Assembly: GCA_017643925.1 (NCBI GenBank)
Contig: JAEPML010000006.1
Coordinates: 124,001-188,000, forward strand
DNA from: Roseibium sp.
Lineage (GTDB): Bacteria; Pseudomonadota; Alphaproteobacteria; Rhizobiales; Stappiaceae
DNA length: 64,000 nucleotides
Reading direction: 5' to 3'
The translations under genes were made by a program, and so were the position numbers. Of the stretch, positions 26,606 through 36,448 are shown in pieces. Position 1 is the stretch's first letter, and the number at the start of each line of letters is the position of its first letter. Below the pieces are notes generated by a model. It saw only the letters and a list, made by a program, of their open reading frames with translations, did not search any database and was not told where the DNA came from.

Positions 26606-27775
26606 CTAACCGACCTTGGTAGCCGAGGCGAGGAAACTGTTCATCTCCTTGCGAAGATCTTGCAAGCTCTCCTCCTGAACCTGCAGGGTCTTTGCGGCGT
26701 CGAGTACCCTGGCGCTGGTCTGCTGGGTATCCACCGTCGCCTGTTGCACGCTGGCGATCCCCTTGGTCACATCAGCAGCTCCGGCCGCTGCCTCGTCGAC
26801 ATTATGCGAAATCTCACCAGTTGCCGCGGTTTGTTGCTCCACGGCTGATGCAATCGCAGTCGAGACCTCGCTGACCGTTTCTATCGACTGGCTGATTTTT
26901 GCGCAGGCATCTACCGCTCGAGTGGTTACGTCCTGCAATCCGGTGATCTGATTGTTGATCTCTTCGGTTGCCGTTGCGGTCTGGCCGGCAAGCGCTTTCA
27001 CTTCCTGCGCGACAATTGCAAATCCGCGTCCCATTTCACCGGCGCGTGCTGCTTCGATTGTCGCGTTGAGTGCAAGCAGATTTGTTTGCGAGGCAATGTC
27101 ATTGATGAGTTGAACCACTTCCCCGATCTTGGAGGATGTCTGGGACAGGCTGTTGATCTCGATGCTCATGGTGCGAGATTTTTCCACGGCATGATTTGCG
27201 GTTTCCGCCGCGGAAACCACCTGCCGGTTGATTTCGGAGATCGAGCTTGTCAGTTCTTCCGTCGAAGCTGCGACGCTTTGCATGTTGGTTGCAGCTTCTT
27301 CCGCGCCGGAGGCCACGACGAGCGATTGTTCGCTTGTTTTGGTGCAGGCATCGGCAACATTCGACGACACGACATTGAGATCATTGACGGATTCGGTGAC
27401 CGTCTCGACCACGTCCTTCAGTTTGCTTTCAAAATCAGACGCCAGGCTGCAGAAACCGTCATGCTTGTTCTTGATTGCCCAGGTGGCCTTGTTGATGCTG
27501 ATCGCGGAGTCTCTGAAACTGCCTAACATGCCTTTTTCCGCAATCAGCCTGAAATGCTGGTTGCGGCTCACATATTCCAGGCATGCCTTGGATTCCCGCA
27601 GGTAGGCGTCCGTCCGGTCGATCAGCATGTTGATGGCGTGCATCAGTCTTGCTGCGTCGCCTTTTTCAGAAATGTTTGTGATGCGGGCTTCAAAATCACC
27701 GTTTGCAACAGCTTCGCAAACCGTGATGGCCTTGTTCAGCGATTTTTTGCTCAAGTTGGAAATCATGTCGATCAA
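26606..27775 (-). CDS. Soluble methyl-accepting chemotaxis protein (signalling half of split Aer-like receptor)
   Basis: 389 residues, no transmembrane segment. An N-terminal HAMP-like helical part ([18 protein letters not shown]) leads into the MCP signalling domain with canonical tip ([32 protein letters not shown]). It has no input domain, but the gene starts 32 bp after a PAS-only gene on the same strand. Together they look like an aerotaxis receptor cut into two polypeptides. It should join CheA/CheW arrays. Confidence 0.93.
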   Translation of the reverse strand: MIDMISNLSKKSLNKAITVCEAVANGDFEARITNISEKGDAARLMHAINMLIDRTDAYLRESKACLEYVSRNQHFRLIAEKGMLGSFRDSAISINKATWAIKNKHDGFCSLASDFESKLKDVVETVTESVNDLNVVSSNVADACTKTSEQSLVVASGAEEAATNMQSVAASTEELTSSISEINRQVVSAAETANHAVEKSRTMSIEINSLSQTSSKIGEVVQLINDIASQTNLLALNATIEAARAGEMGRGFAIVAQEVKALAGQTATATEEINNQITGLQDVTTRAVDACAKISQSIETVSEVSTAIASAVEQQTAATGEISHNVDEAAAGAADVTKGIASVQQATVDTQQTSARVLDAAKTLQVQEESLQDLRKEMNSFLASATKVG

Positions 27776-27807
27776 TCCAGCTGGTAAGAATGCAGGTCCG
27801 GCCGCAA

Positions 27808-28359
27808 TCAGCGATATCCACGACGGTTCTGCTGGCCGATGGTCGCGACGAATTCGTCATAAGCGACCCCATGTTTTGTAAGGACGTCGAGAATCATGCG
27901 CTCGGATGAGGCCATGCCATCCTTTCGGTTGTCGTGCCGCAGCTCTTCCGCGCGCAGGTCCTTGTAAAGCGGTGCGAAAAACTCGTTTACGATCACCTTG
28001 TCCGGAACACGCCGATTGGAGTGGTATCCAATAATTTCCCCGTCAGAGTTGAAGCTTGGGGTGACATGGGCATAGACCCAGTAATGATCACCGTGTTTCG
28101 TTCGGTTGATGACATAGGCGAAAATTTCGTTTCCCGAGGCAATCGTCTGCCACAGCAACTTGAACACACAGCGCGGCATCGCGGGATGGCGAATGATGCT
28201 GTGCGGTTGGCCCATGACTTCGCGCTCGGTGTAATCGGCAATCTTCAAAAAAGTCTGGTTTGCATAGGTGATCCGACCCTTCAGATCGGTCTTGCTGACG
28301 ATGATGTCGTCTTCATCGAACGTGCGTTCTATTCCCGTCAGGGACACGGAGTTCTTCAT
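27808..28359 (-). CDS. PAS-domain sensor protein, Aer-like
   Basis: 183 residues from the ATG at 28359, which has an AAGGAGG ribosome site 7-8 bases upstream; the frame extends to 28443 but lacks one there. One PAS domain (about 15-130) of the Aer type: [52 protein letters not shown]. In Aer this motif set binds FAD and reports redox state. The C-terminal about 50 residues are hydrophilic. There is no HAMP or MCP part, which the next gene provides. Confidence 0.9.
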   Translation of the reverse strand: MKNSVSLTGIERTFDEDDIIVSKTDLKGRITYANQTFLKIADYTEREVMGQPHSIIRHPAMPRCVFKLLWQTIASGNEIFAYVINRTKHGDHYWVYAHVTPSFNSDGEIIGYHSNRRVPDKVIVNEFFAPLYKDLRAEELRHDNRKDGMASSERMILDVLTKHGVAYDEFVATIGQQNRRGYR

Positions 28360-28752
28360 GACAGATCCCTCCTTTTCAACAAGAGAACGCCTACTTTGCT
28401 GTACGGCAGCAGAGTTTAGCAACTGCTTGATCGTACGGCACAAGTTGGACAGATACCGAGCGGGATATTGGATCTAAGTCGTTAATCTATAGATAAAAAT
28501 TCTCCCACAGATTTTGGTTGTCAAATGTTTCTAAGTAATAATGCATAATGAGTTGGCTTAACTTCTGATTGCAAAGCAAAGCGCGAGGGCAAAGCCGCTC
28601 GCCGTGGTCGACGCAAGTGTCTCGCGACTTGTCCTGCGCCGGGCCATGAAACCCGGGAGCCGCACCGTTTTTCTTGCTGACCTGAAACGCCAAAGGGTGT
28701 TCACAAATGCAGGACCTTACGTGAGCGGGGTCCCCCCCTGCTGAACGAAATA
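28360..28752. other. Intergenic region upstream of the PAS/MCP pair
   Basis: About 390 bp. AT-rich near 28470-28560 (likely promoter of the PAS gene), then GC-rich to the end of the luxR-type gene. No gene, RNA or convincing terminator seen. Confidence 0.5.
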
Positions 28753-29523
28753 CTAAACCGGGCGTATGTCGAAGTGCCGGTTCAGCAGGCCCTTTTCGTA
28801 GGCAATTGCGATCATGTGCGCCTTGTTGCGAGCAGACAGTTTGCGGGAGGTCGAGGCAAGATAGCTGGCGACAGTGTTTTCAGAAATGCCGAGAATAATC
28901 GAGCATTCTGCTATCGTTTTTCCTCTGGCGGACCAGTTCAGGCAGTCTTCTTCCCGCTTGGTCAGTTCAGTCCTCCGACTTGTTTCAATCAGAACGAAGT
29001 GCAGCTGGCTGAAAGCGAATTGGCTGAAGAGATGAAGCGTCGCCAGTTCCTCATTCGAGGGTAGGGGGCAATTTCCGGATACGGAGATTGCCCCCTTGCG
29101 TCCGCGCGAGTCCGTGCAGGGAAAGAAGATCTCCCGAAGCCTGTTGTGCTTTCGGAAAAGGGTCACGATTTCAAGGCTGTCTTCTCCGATGGGATCGGCT
29201 GTCCCGGAGTTCTGGGTCATCGCTTCGATGTCAATTTTGAGTGGACTGGTCTGGGTCCGTAGCCTGGAAAAAAGGCGGCTGTCTCTGAAGAACCCTCCCC
29301 TCTCGTAGGCATCAAGAAGCTCTCTGGGCCAGTCGGGAGTTACGAAATGGGGGCGATGGCGAATATCGTCGCGCAAAGGAAGATAGATAATCGAGCAATT
29401 ATCGAACCTGTAGGATCTGGCAGCCTTCTCAAGTTGGTTTGCCAGATCTTCGGCTGAGGAAGCTTTCTGTATCTTCCCGTAGAAGTCGATGAGCGTGTCC
29501 GTATCCTGTAATTCCGGCGACAT
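28753..29523 (-). CDS. LuxR-family regulator with autoinducer-binding-like domain (copy 1)
   Basis: 256 residues from the ATG at 29523; the frame continues to 29610 without better support. The N-terminal about 165 residues match the autoinducer-binding LuxR fold (DNCSIIYLPL, HFVTPDWPRELLDAYERGG, FFPCTDSRGRKGAISVSG). The C-terminal LuxR helix-turn-helix is complete (ELTKREEDCLNWSARGKT, GISENTVASYLAST). The usual Asp-Pro after the WxxxYxxxxY region is Asp-Ser here, so acyl-homoserine-lactone binding is uncertain. No luxI gene is nearby, making it a LuxR solo. It is clearly paralogous to the next gene. Confidence 0.88.
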   Translation of the reverse strand: MSPELQDTDTLIDFYGKIQKASSAEDLANQLEKAARSYRFDNCSIIYLPLRDDIRHRPHFVTPDWPRELLDAYERGGFFRDSRLFSRLRTQTSPLKIDIEAMTQNSGTADPIGEDSLEIVTLFRKHNRLREIFFPCTDSRGRKGAISVSGNCPLPSNEELATLHLFSQFAFSQLHFVLIETSRRTELTKREEDCLNWSARGKTIAECSIILGISENTVASYLASTSRKLSARNKAHMIAIAYEKGLLNRHFDIRPV

Positions 29524-29772
29524 AAACGCCTCCTGAATTTGCTGAATTCGATGTTGCAAAGTTTCGTTTGTTTCCTCAACTTGCGCTATCGCGCAGGTTG
29601 AGTATTTCAAGCGTTTTGCACAGTTGACTGAGCGTTTCAGACGAAATTTGCTGGTTGTATAGTGGTTTTTGTCAATGGGTGTTCATGGTTGTTTCGTGGT
29701 TGACCTCATGCGGAGTGGTTGGGTTTCGTCCCGGCGGTTCAAAGGGCATCCTGTTCGACGAATGGCTCGTTG

Positions 29773-30525
29773 CTATTCGCCTTCATGTCGATTGAGGATG
29801 CCGAATTCAAATGCGAGCGCAATCAGGTGCGCCTTGTTGCGTGCGGAGAGTTTCTTCGCGGTCGAGGCAAGGTAACCTGCGACCGTGTTTTCAGAAATTC
29901 CAAGGACTTCGGAACATTCGGCGTTTGTTTTGCCCTTTGCCGCGAGGTTCAGACACTCCAGTTCGCGCGGTGTCAGGTTTGCAACCGCGGTATCTGTCTT
30001 CAGCAACGTGTATAGCCGGTTGAAACAATAGTTGCTCAGGATGTGCAGCTTGGAGGTTTCTTCGAGACTCGGCAGTTCACGGTCGCCGAAAAAACTGATC
30101 GCTCCCTTGCGTCCGCGCGAGTCAAAACACGGGAAATAGACACCTCGGGACATCCGATGGTTTCGAAACAGGTTGACGGTGACGAGCTGTTCCTGGCTTG
30201 GTCGGTCGAGGTTCGCAGCGTCCAGGTCATACGGAACAGGTGATCTGCCGGACCTGAGTTTCTTGATAATCGGACTGTTCTCGAGCAACCCGTGTTCGTC
30301 ATAGGCGACAAGGAGCTGTTCCGGCCAATCGGTCGAAACAAGGTGCGGCCGAAGTTCGGTTTCAACGGTTTCGGGGATGTAGAGGATCGAGTAGTGGGCA
30401 AAGCCAAATGTCGTTGCAATTCTCTTGATCAGCGAAAACAGTTCATGCGCGGACTCGACCGCGTGAACCTTTTCGTAGAATTCCGAGAAAAGGTCAGCGT
30501 CAACTGTGCTGCTGTCTTGCGCCAT
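29773..30525 (-). CDS. LuxR-family regulator with autoinducer-binding-like domain (copy 2)
   Basis: 250 residues with the same architecture as the neighbouring copy: N-terminal ligand domain (FAHYSILYIPE, STDWPEQLLVAYDEHGL, YFPCFDSRGRKGAISFFG) and C-terminal helix-turn-helix (LTPRELECLNLAAKGKT, GISENTVAGYLAST, KLSARNKAHLIALAF). A Pro after Asn-Ser (ENSP) replaces the usual Asp-Pro. The two genes are tandem, 249 bp apart and each likely with its own promoter. Pairs of LuxR-type regulators near chemotaxis genes recall VisN/VisR of rhizobia, but orthology cannot be judged here. Confidence 0.88.
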   Translation of the reverse strand: MAQDSSTVDADLFSEFYEKVHAVESAHELFSLIKRIATTFGFAHYSILYIPETVETELRPHLVSTDWPEQLLVAYDEHGLLENSPIIKKLRSGRSPVPYDLDAANLDRPSQEQLVTVNLFRNHRMSRGVYFPCFDSRGRKGAISFFGDRELPSLEETSKLHILSNYCFNRLYTLLKTDTAVANLTPRELECLNLAAKGKTNAECSEVLGISENTVAGYLASTAKKLSARNKAHLIALAFEFGILNRHEGE

Positions 30526-30996
30526 CAGATCCCACTCTGTCCTGCCAGGTGCGGCGAAGGATGCTTTCGTCGCTGCAGCCTAGGCGCTCAGTTTTTCAAT
30601 TTGGACTTGGCGCATGTATCAATTGTATCAAAGATCGATTGCACATTTGCAACCTCGAAAAGCTGCAAAATCCAAATCTGCCGGACGGGCTCAGAACACA
30701 CGCCGCAACAGCGGTTCGACTACCGCTGTCTTGGGAGGTGATTGGGCTTTGTCCGGCTTTCGTTTAAATATCGTGTTGTTTCCGTAAATGAACACTTCAA
30801 CTTTAAGTTTGTTCTTGTTGGTGCTCGGTTGCAATTATCCATTGGAATAAGTGACGTAAAGTTTACAACAGCTCAAGGCAGGATTTGCCAGGCGCATTGC
30901 AGGGTTTCACCCGGCCTGCTCCGACAGGTTTCACGTGTCCGGTAGTCACTATGGCCAGAAAGGCCGGTTGACCTTGCTGACACTGTCATGCCGGGG
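30526..30996. other. Intergenic region
   Basis: About 470 bp between the leftward luxR-type gene and the 3' end of the gntR-type gene. The left part is expected to hold the luxR promoter. Short open frames lack support. No RNA gene seen. Confidence 0.5.
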
Positions 30997-31695
30997 TTAA
31001 TCCTGAAAATATTCCGGCTTTTCTGCACTGATCTGCACAAGGATTCTTTCGATGCGGCCAAGGTGCTCATTGAGGGTTTCTTCAAGCTTCGCCCTGTTGC
31101 CACTTCGCAATGCGGCGAGCAATTCCACATGGTCGTCATAGGCGCGTTGCGCAGCGCCAATTGTCAGCGAAATGAACCTGACCCGGTCCATATGGGCTTT
31201 TTGTTCCTTGATCAGGGCCCAGACATATTCGTGGCCGGCAATCTTGCAGATCCGGCGATGCAGATCGTCATCAAGGGCATGAAAAAGCTTCTGGTCATTC
31301 TGGGCTATGGCAGCCTTCTGTTCTTTCAACAGGTCATCCAGTTCGTCGAACTGGTCTTCCACTATCACCTTCATGGCCGCCGTCCAGCAGGCGACTTCGA
31401 GTGCGATGCGGACGAAGCGTGCACGCAGCACGGCTGCCTTTGAAATCTTTGAAATCACCGTGGCGCGTTGCGGCCGGATCAGGAGAAATCCGAGCTGGGA
31501 CAGTCTGAAGAACGCGTCCCGCACCGGTTGTCTGGAGACACCAAGTGCCTTGGCTACGTCCGCTTCGGAAATTTTCGTACCAGGCGGAAGCTCCAACGAC
31601 AGGATCTGCTGGTGGAGTTCTTCAAATATCGTGTCTGCAACTGAAGGGATCTTCAGCGGTTCCAGCGCTTTCAACGCACTGTTGTCTGCCATCAT
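30997..31695 (-). CDS. GntR-family (FCD) transcriptional regulator of uronate genes
   Basis: 232 residues; two adjacent ATGs at 31695 and 31692, the second better spaced from AGGAGG. N-terminal winged helix (SVADTIFEELHQQILSLELP, KALGVSRQPVRDAFFRLSQLG) and C-terminal all-helical FCD domain with metal/ligand residues in HALDDDLHRRI, and histidines in the IGAAQRAYDDHVELLAAL and NEHLGRI segments. It is transcribed divergently from uxaC with a 94-bp shared spacer containing inverted repeats. By analogy with UxuR/ExuR-type FCD regulators it probably represses the uronate operon until an uronate intermediate binds. Confidence 0.9.
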   Translation of the reverse strand: MMADNSALKALEPLKIPSVADTIFEELHQQILSLELPPGTKISEADVAKALGVSRQPVRDAFFRLSQLGFLLIRPQRATVISKISKAAVLRARFVRIALEVACWTAAMKVIVEDQFDELDDLLKEQKAAIAQNDQKLFHALDDDLHRRICKIAGHEYVWALIKEQKAHMDRVRFISLTIGAAQRAYDDHVELLAALRSGNRAKLEETLNEHLGRIERILVQISAEKPEYFQD

Positions 31696-31719
31696 GGGGC
31701 CTCCTTGACTCTCAAATCA

Positions 31720-31759
31720 AACTAGCATATCAGTTTACTAGTAGCAAACATTGCTAGTT
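31720..31759. promoter_or_regulatory. Candidate operator between gntR-type gene and uxaC
   Basis: Perfect 8-base inverted repeats AACTAGCA (31720-31727) and TGCTAGTT (31752-31759) flank a central ACTAGT palindrome (31737-31742). Three CTAG-centred sites in 40 bp of a divergent promoter region are a good candidate for binding by the adjacent FCD regulator. Confidence 0.5.
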
Positions 31760-31789
31760 AGAAATACTGCTACCTATTGGGAGAGTACG

Positions 31790-33232
31790 ATGACGCTTCA
31801 AATAACGGTAGCCCCAAAAACCGAGCCTGATCCGTATTACGAGGATCGTCTGTTTCCCCAGGAAACAGGCGCTCGAAAACTTGCACGAGAGCTTTATCTC
31901 GCGATCAAGAACCTGCCGATCATCAGCCCGCATGGCCATACAGATCCGCGCTGGTTTGCCGAAGACCAGGCCTTTCCCGATCCCGCGCAGCTGTTCATCG
32001 TTCCGGATCACTACGTGTTCCGGATGCTGTTCTCCCAGGGGATTGATCTGACTGCGCTCGGCGTACCGCGCCGGGATGGCGCCTGGACGGAAACAGACAG
32101 CCGAAAAATCTGGCGGACCTTTGCAGACAACTATCATCTGTTCAGGGGAACACCGTCGCGCATGTGGTTCGAGCATTCGCTTGCCACGGTATTCGACTGG
32201 AAAAGCCGGCTCAGCGAGGACAACGCGGACGAGGTCTATGACCATATTGCCGATTGCCTGACCCGTCCGGAGTTTCGACCGAGAGCCCTTTTTGAGCGTT
32301 TCAACATCGAGGTGATTTCGACAACCGAGTCCCCGCTGGATGACCTGACATGGCACAGGCAGATCAAGGACTGCGCATGGACGGGCAGGGTGGTCACGGC
32401 CTATCGGCCCGATCCCGTCGTCGATCCCGAATTTGACGGCTTTTCGGAGAATGTCGAGACCCTTGGTGTCCTGACCGGCGAAGTGGCCACCACCTGGCAA
32501 GGCTATCTGAAAGCGCATCGAACGCGCAGGGCGTTTTTCAAGTCCTTCGGTGCAACCTCGACGGATCATGGCCATCCGACGGCCAGAACGGAGAACCTGT
32601 CTTCCGTCGACGCGGACCGTCTGTTTCAAAAGGCGCTGAAGGGCATCTGCACTCCGGAGGAGGCCGACGCCTTCCGGGGGCACATGCTGACCGAAATGGC
32701 CCGTATGAGCCTGGAAGATGATCTGGTGTTGCAGATCCACCCCGGCAGCTGCCGCAATCACTCTGGTGCCATCATGAAGGCCTTCGGCCGCGACAAGGGG
32801 TTCGATATTCCCACTCGAACCAACTATGTCGACGCGCTCAAACCGTTGCTCGATACGGTCGGACTGGAGAAACGGCTCAGCATTATTCTCTTCACCCTGG
32901 ACGAGACGTCATATTCGCGGGAACTGGCACCCCTTGCAGGTGTCTATCCGTCGCTCAAACTCGGGCCGGCGTGGTGGTTCCATGACAGTCCGGAGGGCAT
33001 GCGTCGGTACCGCGAAATGACCACGGAAACGGCGGGCTTTTACAACACCGTCGGCTTCAATGACGACACCCGCGCATTCTGTTCGATCCCGGCACGACAC
33101 GACGTCGCCCGCAGGGTCGACTGCGCCTATCTCGCTTTGCTCGTTACCTCGGGACGCTTGGCCGAGGACGAGGCATATGAGGTCGCCTTTGACCTTACTT
33201 ACCGGCTTTCGCTGGAAGCCTATCGGCTCTGA
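31790..33232 (+). CDS. uxaC: Glucuronate isomerase
   Basis: 480 residues from the ATG at 31790 (GGGAGAG site upstream). UxaC family, amidohydrolase superfamily: the N-terminal metal motif [39 protein letters not shown] and [13 protein letters not shown] are typical. It isomerises D-glucuronate to D-fructuronate (and galacturonate to tagaturonate) in the cytoplasm. It is the first gene of a plus-strand operon through 40614, and its product feeds UxuB and UxuA encoded at the far end. uxaA/uxaB for galacturonate are not present in the window. Confidence 0.95.
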   Translation: MTLQITVAPKTEPDPYYEDRLFPQETGARKLARELYLAIKNLPIISPHGHTDPRWFAEDQAFPDPAQLFIVPDHYVFRMLFSQGIDLTALGVPRRDGAWTETDSRKIWRTFADNYHLFRGTPSRMWFEHSLATVFDWKSRLSEDNADEVYDHIADCLTRPEFRPRALFERFNIEVISTTESPLDDLTWHRQIKDCAWTGRVVTAYRPDPVVDPEFDGFSENVETLGVLTGEVATTWQGYLKAHRTRRAFFKSFGATSTDHGHPTARTENLSSVDADRLFQKALKGICTPEEADAFRGHMLTEMARMSLEDDLVLQIHPGSCRNHSGAIMKAFGRDKGFDIPTRTNYVDALKPLLDTVGLEKRLSIILFTLDETSYSRELAPLAGVYPSLKLGPAWWFHDSPEGMRRYREMTTETAGFYNTVGFNDDTRAFCSIPARHDVARRVDCAYLALLVTSGRLAEDEAYEVAFDLTYRLSLEAYRL

Positions 33233-33257
33233 CGAGCCAATTTACGGGAGGAATACC

Positions 33258-34238
33258 ATGAAAGTACTCAAGCCACTTGCGGCAGCCCTTTTGGCGACCG
33301 CCGCCTTCACAACCGCGGCTGCTGCCTGTGAAATCACCTTGAAATCTTCCGACACACATCCGGACGGCTACCCGACCGTGGAAGCCGTGAAGCACATGGG
33401 CAAGCTTCTGGAAGAGCGGACGAACGGCAAGATCTGCGTCGAAGTCTATCATTCAAAGCAGTTGGGCGAAGAAAAGGACACCATCGAGCAGACCAAATTC
33501 GGTGTGATTGACCTGAACCGCGTTTCCATGGGGCCGTTCAACAATCTGGTCGAAGAAACAAAGGTCGTTTCCCTGCCTTATGTCTTCAAGGGTGTCGATC
33601 ACATGCACCGTGTGATGGACGGTCCGATCGGCGAAGACATCCTGAAGGCCTTCGAGCCGCATGGATATGTCGGCCTGGCCTATTACGACGGCGGTTCGCG
33701 CAGTTTCTATAACTCGGTCAAACCCATTCAATCGATTGAAGACCTGGCCGGCATGAAGGTTCGCGTGATGCAGTCCGACATCTTCGTGGACATGATGTCT
33801 GCGCTCGGGGCCAATGCGACCCCGCTTCCTTACGGCGAGGTCTACTCGTCCATCCAGACCGGCGTTATCGACGGTGCCGAAAACAACTGGCCGTCCTACG
33901 AGTCTTCCGGTCACTACGAGGTGGCCGGCTACTACACGCTGGATGAGCACCTGATCGTTCCGGAAGTCCTCGTGATGTCAAAGGTTACCTGGGACAAGCT
34001 GTCTCCGGAAGACCAGAAGGCTGTGCGCCAGGCAGCCAAGGATTCCGTGCCGGTCATGCGTGATCTGTGGCAAGCCCGCGAAAAGGCTTCCGAGGAGAAG
34101 GTCCGTGCTGCCGGTGTCGAGGTCATTACCGAAATCGACAAGGAGCCTTTCATGGCCGCAATGGACAGCGTCTATGAGAAACACGTGACGTCTGACAAGC
34201 TGAAAGACCTGGTCGCCCGTATCCGCGCAACCGACTAA
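33258..34238 (+). CDS. TRAP transporter periplasmic solute-binding protein (DctP family), probably for uronates
   Basis: 326 residues from the ATG at 33258 with a GGGAGGA site. Sec signal peptide [20 protein letters not shown] ending near AAACEI. DctP fold: [35 protein letters not shown], and the conserved ligand-binding Arg in [14 protein letters not shown], then [19 protein letters not shown]. Uronates are the likely ligand because every metabolic gene around it acts on them; TRAP proteins binding glucuronate/galacturonate are known. It lies 25 bp after uxaC and is followed by a strong hairpin. Confidence 0.93.
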   Translation: MKVLKPLAAALLATAAFTTAAAACEITLKSSDTHPDGYPTVEAVKHMGKLLEERTNGKICVEVYHSKQLGEEKDTIEQTKFGVIDLNRVSMGPFNNLVEETKVVSLPYVFKGVDHMHRVMDGPIGEDILKAFEPHGYVGLAYYDGGSRSFYNSVKPIQSIEDLAGMKVRVMQSDIFVDMMSALGANATPLPYGEVYSSIQTGVIDGAENNWPSYESSGHYEVAGYYTLDEHLIVPEVLVMSKVTWDKLSPEDQKAVRQAAKDSVPVMRDLWQAREKASEEKVRAAGVEVITEIDKEPFMAAMDSVYEKHVTSDKLKDLVARIRATD

Positions 34239-34249
34239 CAGCAACCCAT

Positions 34250-34277
34250 GCCTGCGGCCCACCGGCCGCAGGCTTTT
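34250..34277 (+). terminator. Hairpin after the TRAP solute-binding gene
   Basis: GCCTGCGGCC / GGCCGCAGGC, a perfect 10-bp stem with CACC loop, followed by TTTT. It can act as a partial terminator or 3' stabiliser, giving more binding protein than membrane subunits. Confidence 0.75.
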
Positions 34278-34290
34278 CCAGGACACGAAC

Positions 34291-34815
34291 GTGCAAACTC
34301 AACTGACTTTAGCGGCGCGGATCATGCGCTGGGTTTCGACCGGAGCCCTCTGGCTTGCCGGTACAGGTCTCATCCTGATGACCGTCATCATCTCTGCCCA
34401 GGTGTTCATGCGTTACATCATGAATGACAGCATTGTGTGGAGCGAACCGCTTTCCGTCATCCTGATGGGATGGTTCATTTTTCTGGGCGCAGCAGTCGGT
34501 ATCCGTGAGGGCTACCACCTTTCGTTTGATGTTCTGCTCTATTTCCTGCCCAACAGTGTCAAGCTGATCCTGTTCAGCATTTCCGACGCGGTTGTGGCGC
34601 TGTTTGGTGCCGGCATGACCTGGTTCGGTGCCGAGCTCGCTCTTTCCGCCTGGAATGTGAAACTGCCTTCCCTTGGCGTTTCCGGTGCCGTCGACTTTCT
34701 GCCTCTGGTGGTCGGAGGCTGCCTGATGTTCATCTTTTCCCTGGAACGCCTGGTGCTCAGAGCCGCTGGTCAGCCAACTGCGCGTTTCGGTGATGCCGCG
34801 CCGGAGGAAGCTTGA
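34291..34815 (+). CDS. TRAP transporter small membrane subunit (DctQ family)
   Basis: 174 residues from a GTG (AGGA upstream). Four predicted transmembrane helices (about 18-42, 48-68, 88-108 and 128-152), with the DctQ signature around FMRYIMNDSIVWSEPLSVILM and GIREGYHLSFDVL. It couples the binding protein to the large permease subunit; the next gene begins 1 bp after its stop codon. Confidence 0.93.
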   Translation: MQTQLTLAARIMRWVSTGALWLAGTGLILMTVIISAQVFMRYIMNDSIVWSEPLSVILMGWFIFLGAAVGIREGYHLSFDVLLYFLPNSVKLILFSISDAVVALFGAGMTWFGAELALSAWNVKLPSLGVSGAVDFLPLVVGGCLMFIFSLERLVLRAAGQPTARFGDAAPEEA

Positions 34816-34816
34816 T

Positions 34817-36097
34817 ATGGAACCGTTCATCCTCTTCGGCACCTTTGTAATCCTGCTGCTGATCGGCACGCCCGTCGCCTTCTGCCTGGGTGTCGCATCC
34901 CTGGCCACCGTCCTCTACATGGGCATGCCGCCGGTCATTGTTTTCCAGCGCCTGAATTCGGGTGTGTCGGTCTTCGCCCTGATGGCCATTCCCTTTTTCA
35001 TCTTCGCCGGTGAACTGATGGTACGAGGCGACATAGCCCGGCGCCTGGTCGCGCTTGCCGGTGCAGTCGTCGGCCACATGAGGGGTGGTCTCGGGCAGGT
35101 GAATATCACCGCGTCCGTCCTGTTCGGCGGTATTTCCGGATCGGCCGCTGCCGATGCGACCGCGATTGGCGGACTGATGATCCCGCAGATGAAGGAAAAG
35201 GGTTACTCGGTCGAGTACGGCGTCAACGTCACGGTCATGTCCTCGATCATCGCGCTGATGCTGCCGCCGTCGCACAACATGATCATTTACTCGATCTCCG
35301 CCGGCGGCAGACTGTCCATCGCGGATCTGTTCACGGCGGGTATCATTCCCGGCTTCCTGCTGGCGACGGCGCTGATGATCACCGCCTGGTTCGTTGCCAG
35401 GAAAAAGGGATTTCCAACCGAAAGCTTTCCGGGCTGGTCGGCACTTGGCGTCCTCTTTGTCAACGCCATACCGGGGCTGCTCCTGATCGCCATCATCTTT
35501 GGCGGCGTGCGCTCAGGCGTTTTCACGGCTTCGGAAAGCTCCTGTATCGCCGCGGTCTATGCCCTGCTGGTCACGACCCTTGCCTATCGCACGATGCATT
35601 GGCCGGAATTTGTCGCTGCGACCAAGGCTGCGGTGCGCACGACCGCCATGGTCCTGCTTGTGATCGGCTGTGCGGCCTCGTTCGGCTGGTTGCTGGCTTT
35701 CCTGCGCATTCCGGCAGAGCTGGTTACCTTCATGAAATCGGTGTCGGAGAACCCGCTGATCATCCTCTTGATGATCAACATCCTGCTCCTGTTCCTCGGC
35801 ACCTTCATGGACATGTCTCCGCTGATCGTCATCACGACACCGATCTTTCTTCCTGTTGCCACCGCCTTTGGTGTCGACCCGGTGCATTTCGGCGTCATCC
35901 TTGTTCTCAATCTGGGGATCGGTCTGTGTACGCCACCGGTTGGCACGGTGCTCTTTGTCGGCTGCGCCGTTGGCAAGATTTCGGTTTGGGACGCGATCCG
36001 GACGGTCTGGCCCTTTTACGGAGCGGCCATCTTCACGCTGCTGCTGGTGACCTACATCCCTGCGCTTTCCCTCTGGCTCCCATCCCTGTTCCACTGA
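34817..36097 (+). CDS. TRAP transporter large permease subunit (DctM family)
   Basis: 426 residues from the ATG at 34817. Highly hydrophobic with about 12 helices or re-entrant segments. DctM landmarks are GGISGSAAADATAIGGLMIP, LPPSHNMIIYSISAGG and LNLGIGLCTPPVGTVLFVG. This is the sodium-driven transport subunit. The gene directly follows dctQ (stop TGA at 34813, start at 34817) and precedes kdgF by 10 bp. Confidence 0.95.
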   Translation: MEPFILFGTFVILLLIGTPVAFCLGVASLATVLYMGMPPVIVFQRLNSGVSVFALMAIPFFIFAGELMVRGDIARRLVALAGAVVGHMRGGLGQVNITASVLFGGISGSAAADATAIGGLMIPQMKEKGYSVEYGVNVTVMSSIIALMLPPSHNMIIYSISAGGRLSIADLFTAGIIPGFLLATALMITAWFVARKKGFPTESFPGWSALGVLFVNAIPGLLLIAIIFGGVRSGVFTASESSCIAAVYALLVTTLAYRTMHWPEFVAATKAAVRTTAMVLLVIGCAASFGWLLAFLRIPAELVTFMKSVSENPLIILLMINILLLFLGTFMDMSPLIVITTPIFLPVATAFGVDPVHFGVILVLNLGIGLCTPPVGTVLFVGCAVGKISVWDAIRTVWPFYGAAIFTLLLVTYIPALSLWLPSLFH

Positions 36098-36107
36098 GGT
36101 CGTTGTC

Positions 36108-36425
36108 ATGTTCCTGAAGTCCTATCCCGAAGTGGATGCCGATCCCGGCATCCGCAGACAGGTCCTGTCTCAAAACGAAGCGCTGATGGTGGTTGCGTTC
36201 CGGTTTCAGGAGGCGGGTGCCGAAGGCAAGCTTCACAGTCATCTCCATGTTCAGTCGACCTATGTGGAGAGCGGCCGGTTCCGTTTTTCCGTTGGCGGTG
36301 AGGCATTCGAGGTTGGCACCGGCGACAGCTTTGTCATTCCCTCCGGCGCGACCCATGGCTGTGTCTGTCTGGAACCGGGCACCCTGATCGACACGTTCTC
36401 GCCGCGTCGCGACGACTTTCTTTGA
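36108..36425 (+). CDS. kdgF: KdgF-type cupin acting on unsaturated uronates
   Basis: 105 residues, one cupin domain: HSHLHVQSTYVESGRF with the metal histidines, then GDSFVIPSGATHGCVC and the C-terminal FSPRRDDFL typical of KdgF. KdgF speeds conversion of 4,5-unsaturated galacturonate/mannuronate monomers to 5-keto-4-deoxyuronate (DKI). Its position immediately upstream of kduI and kduD, which use DKI, supports the assignment. The presence implies that the cell consumes oligouronides released by polysaccharide lyases (pectin, ulvan, glycosaminoglycan or similar). Confidence 0.9.
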   Translation: MFLKSYPEVDADPGIRRQVLSQNEALMVVAFRFQEAGAEGKLHSHLHVQSTYVESGRFRFSVGGEAFEVGTGDSFVIPSGATHGCVCLEPGTLIDTFSPRRDDFL

Positions 36426-36448
36426 ACGAAAATTCCAAGGATAATTCC

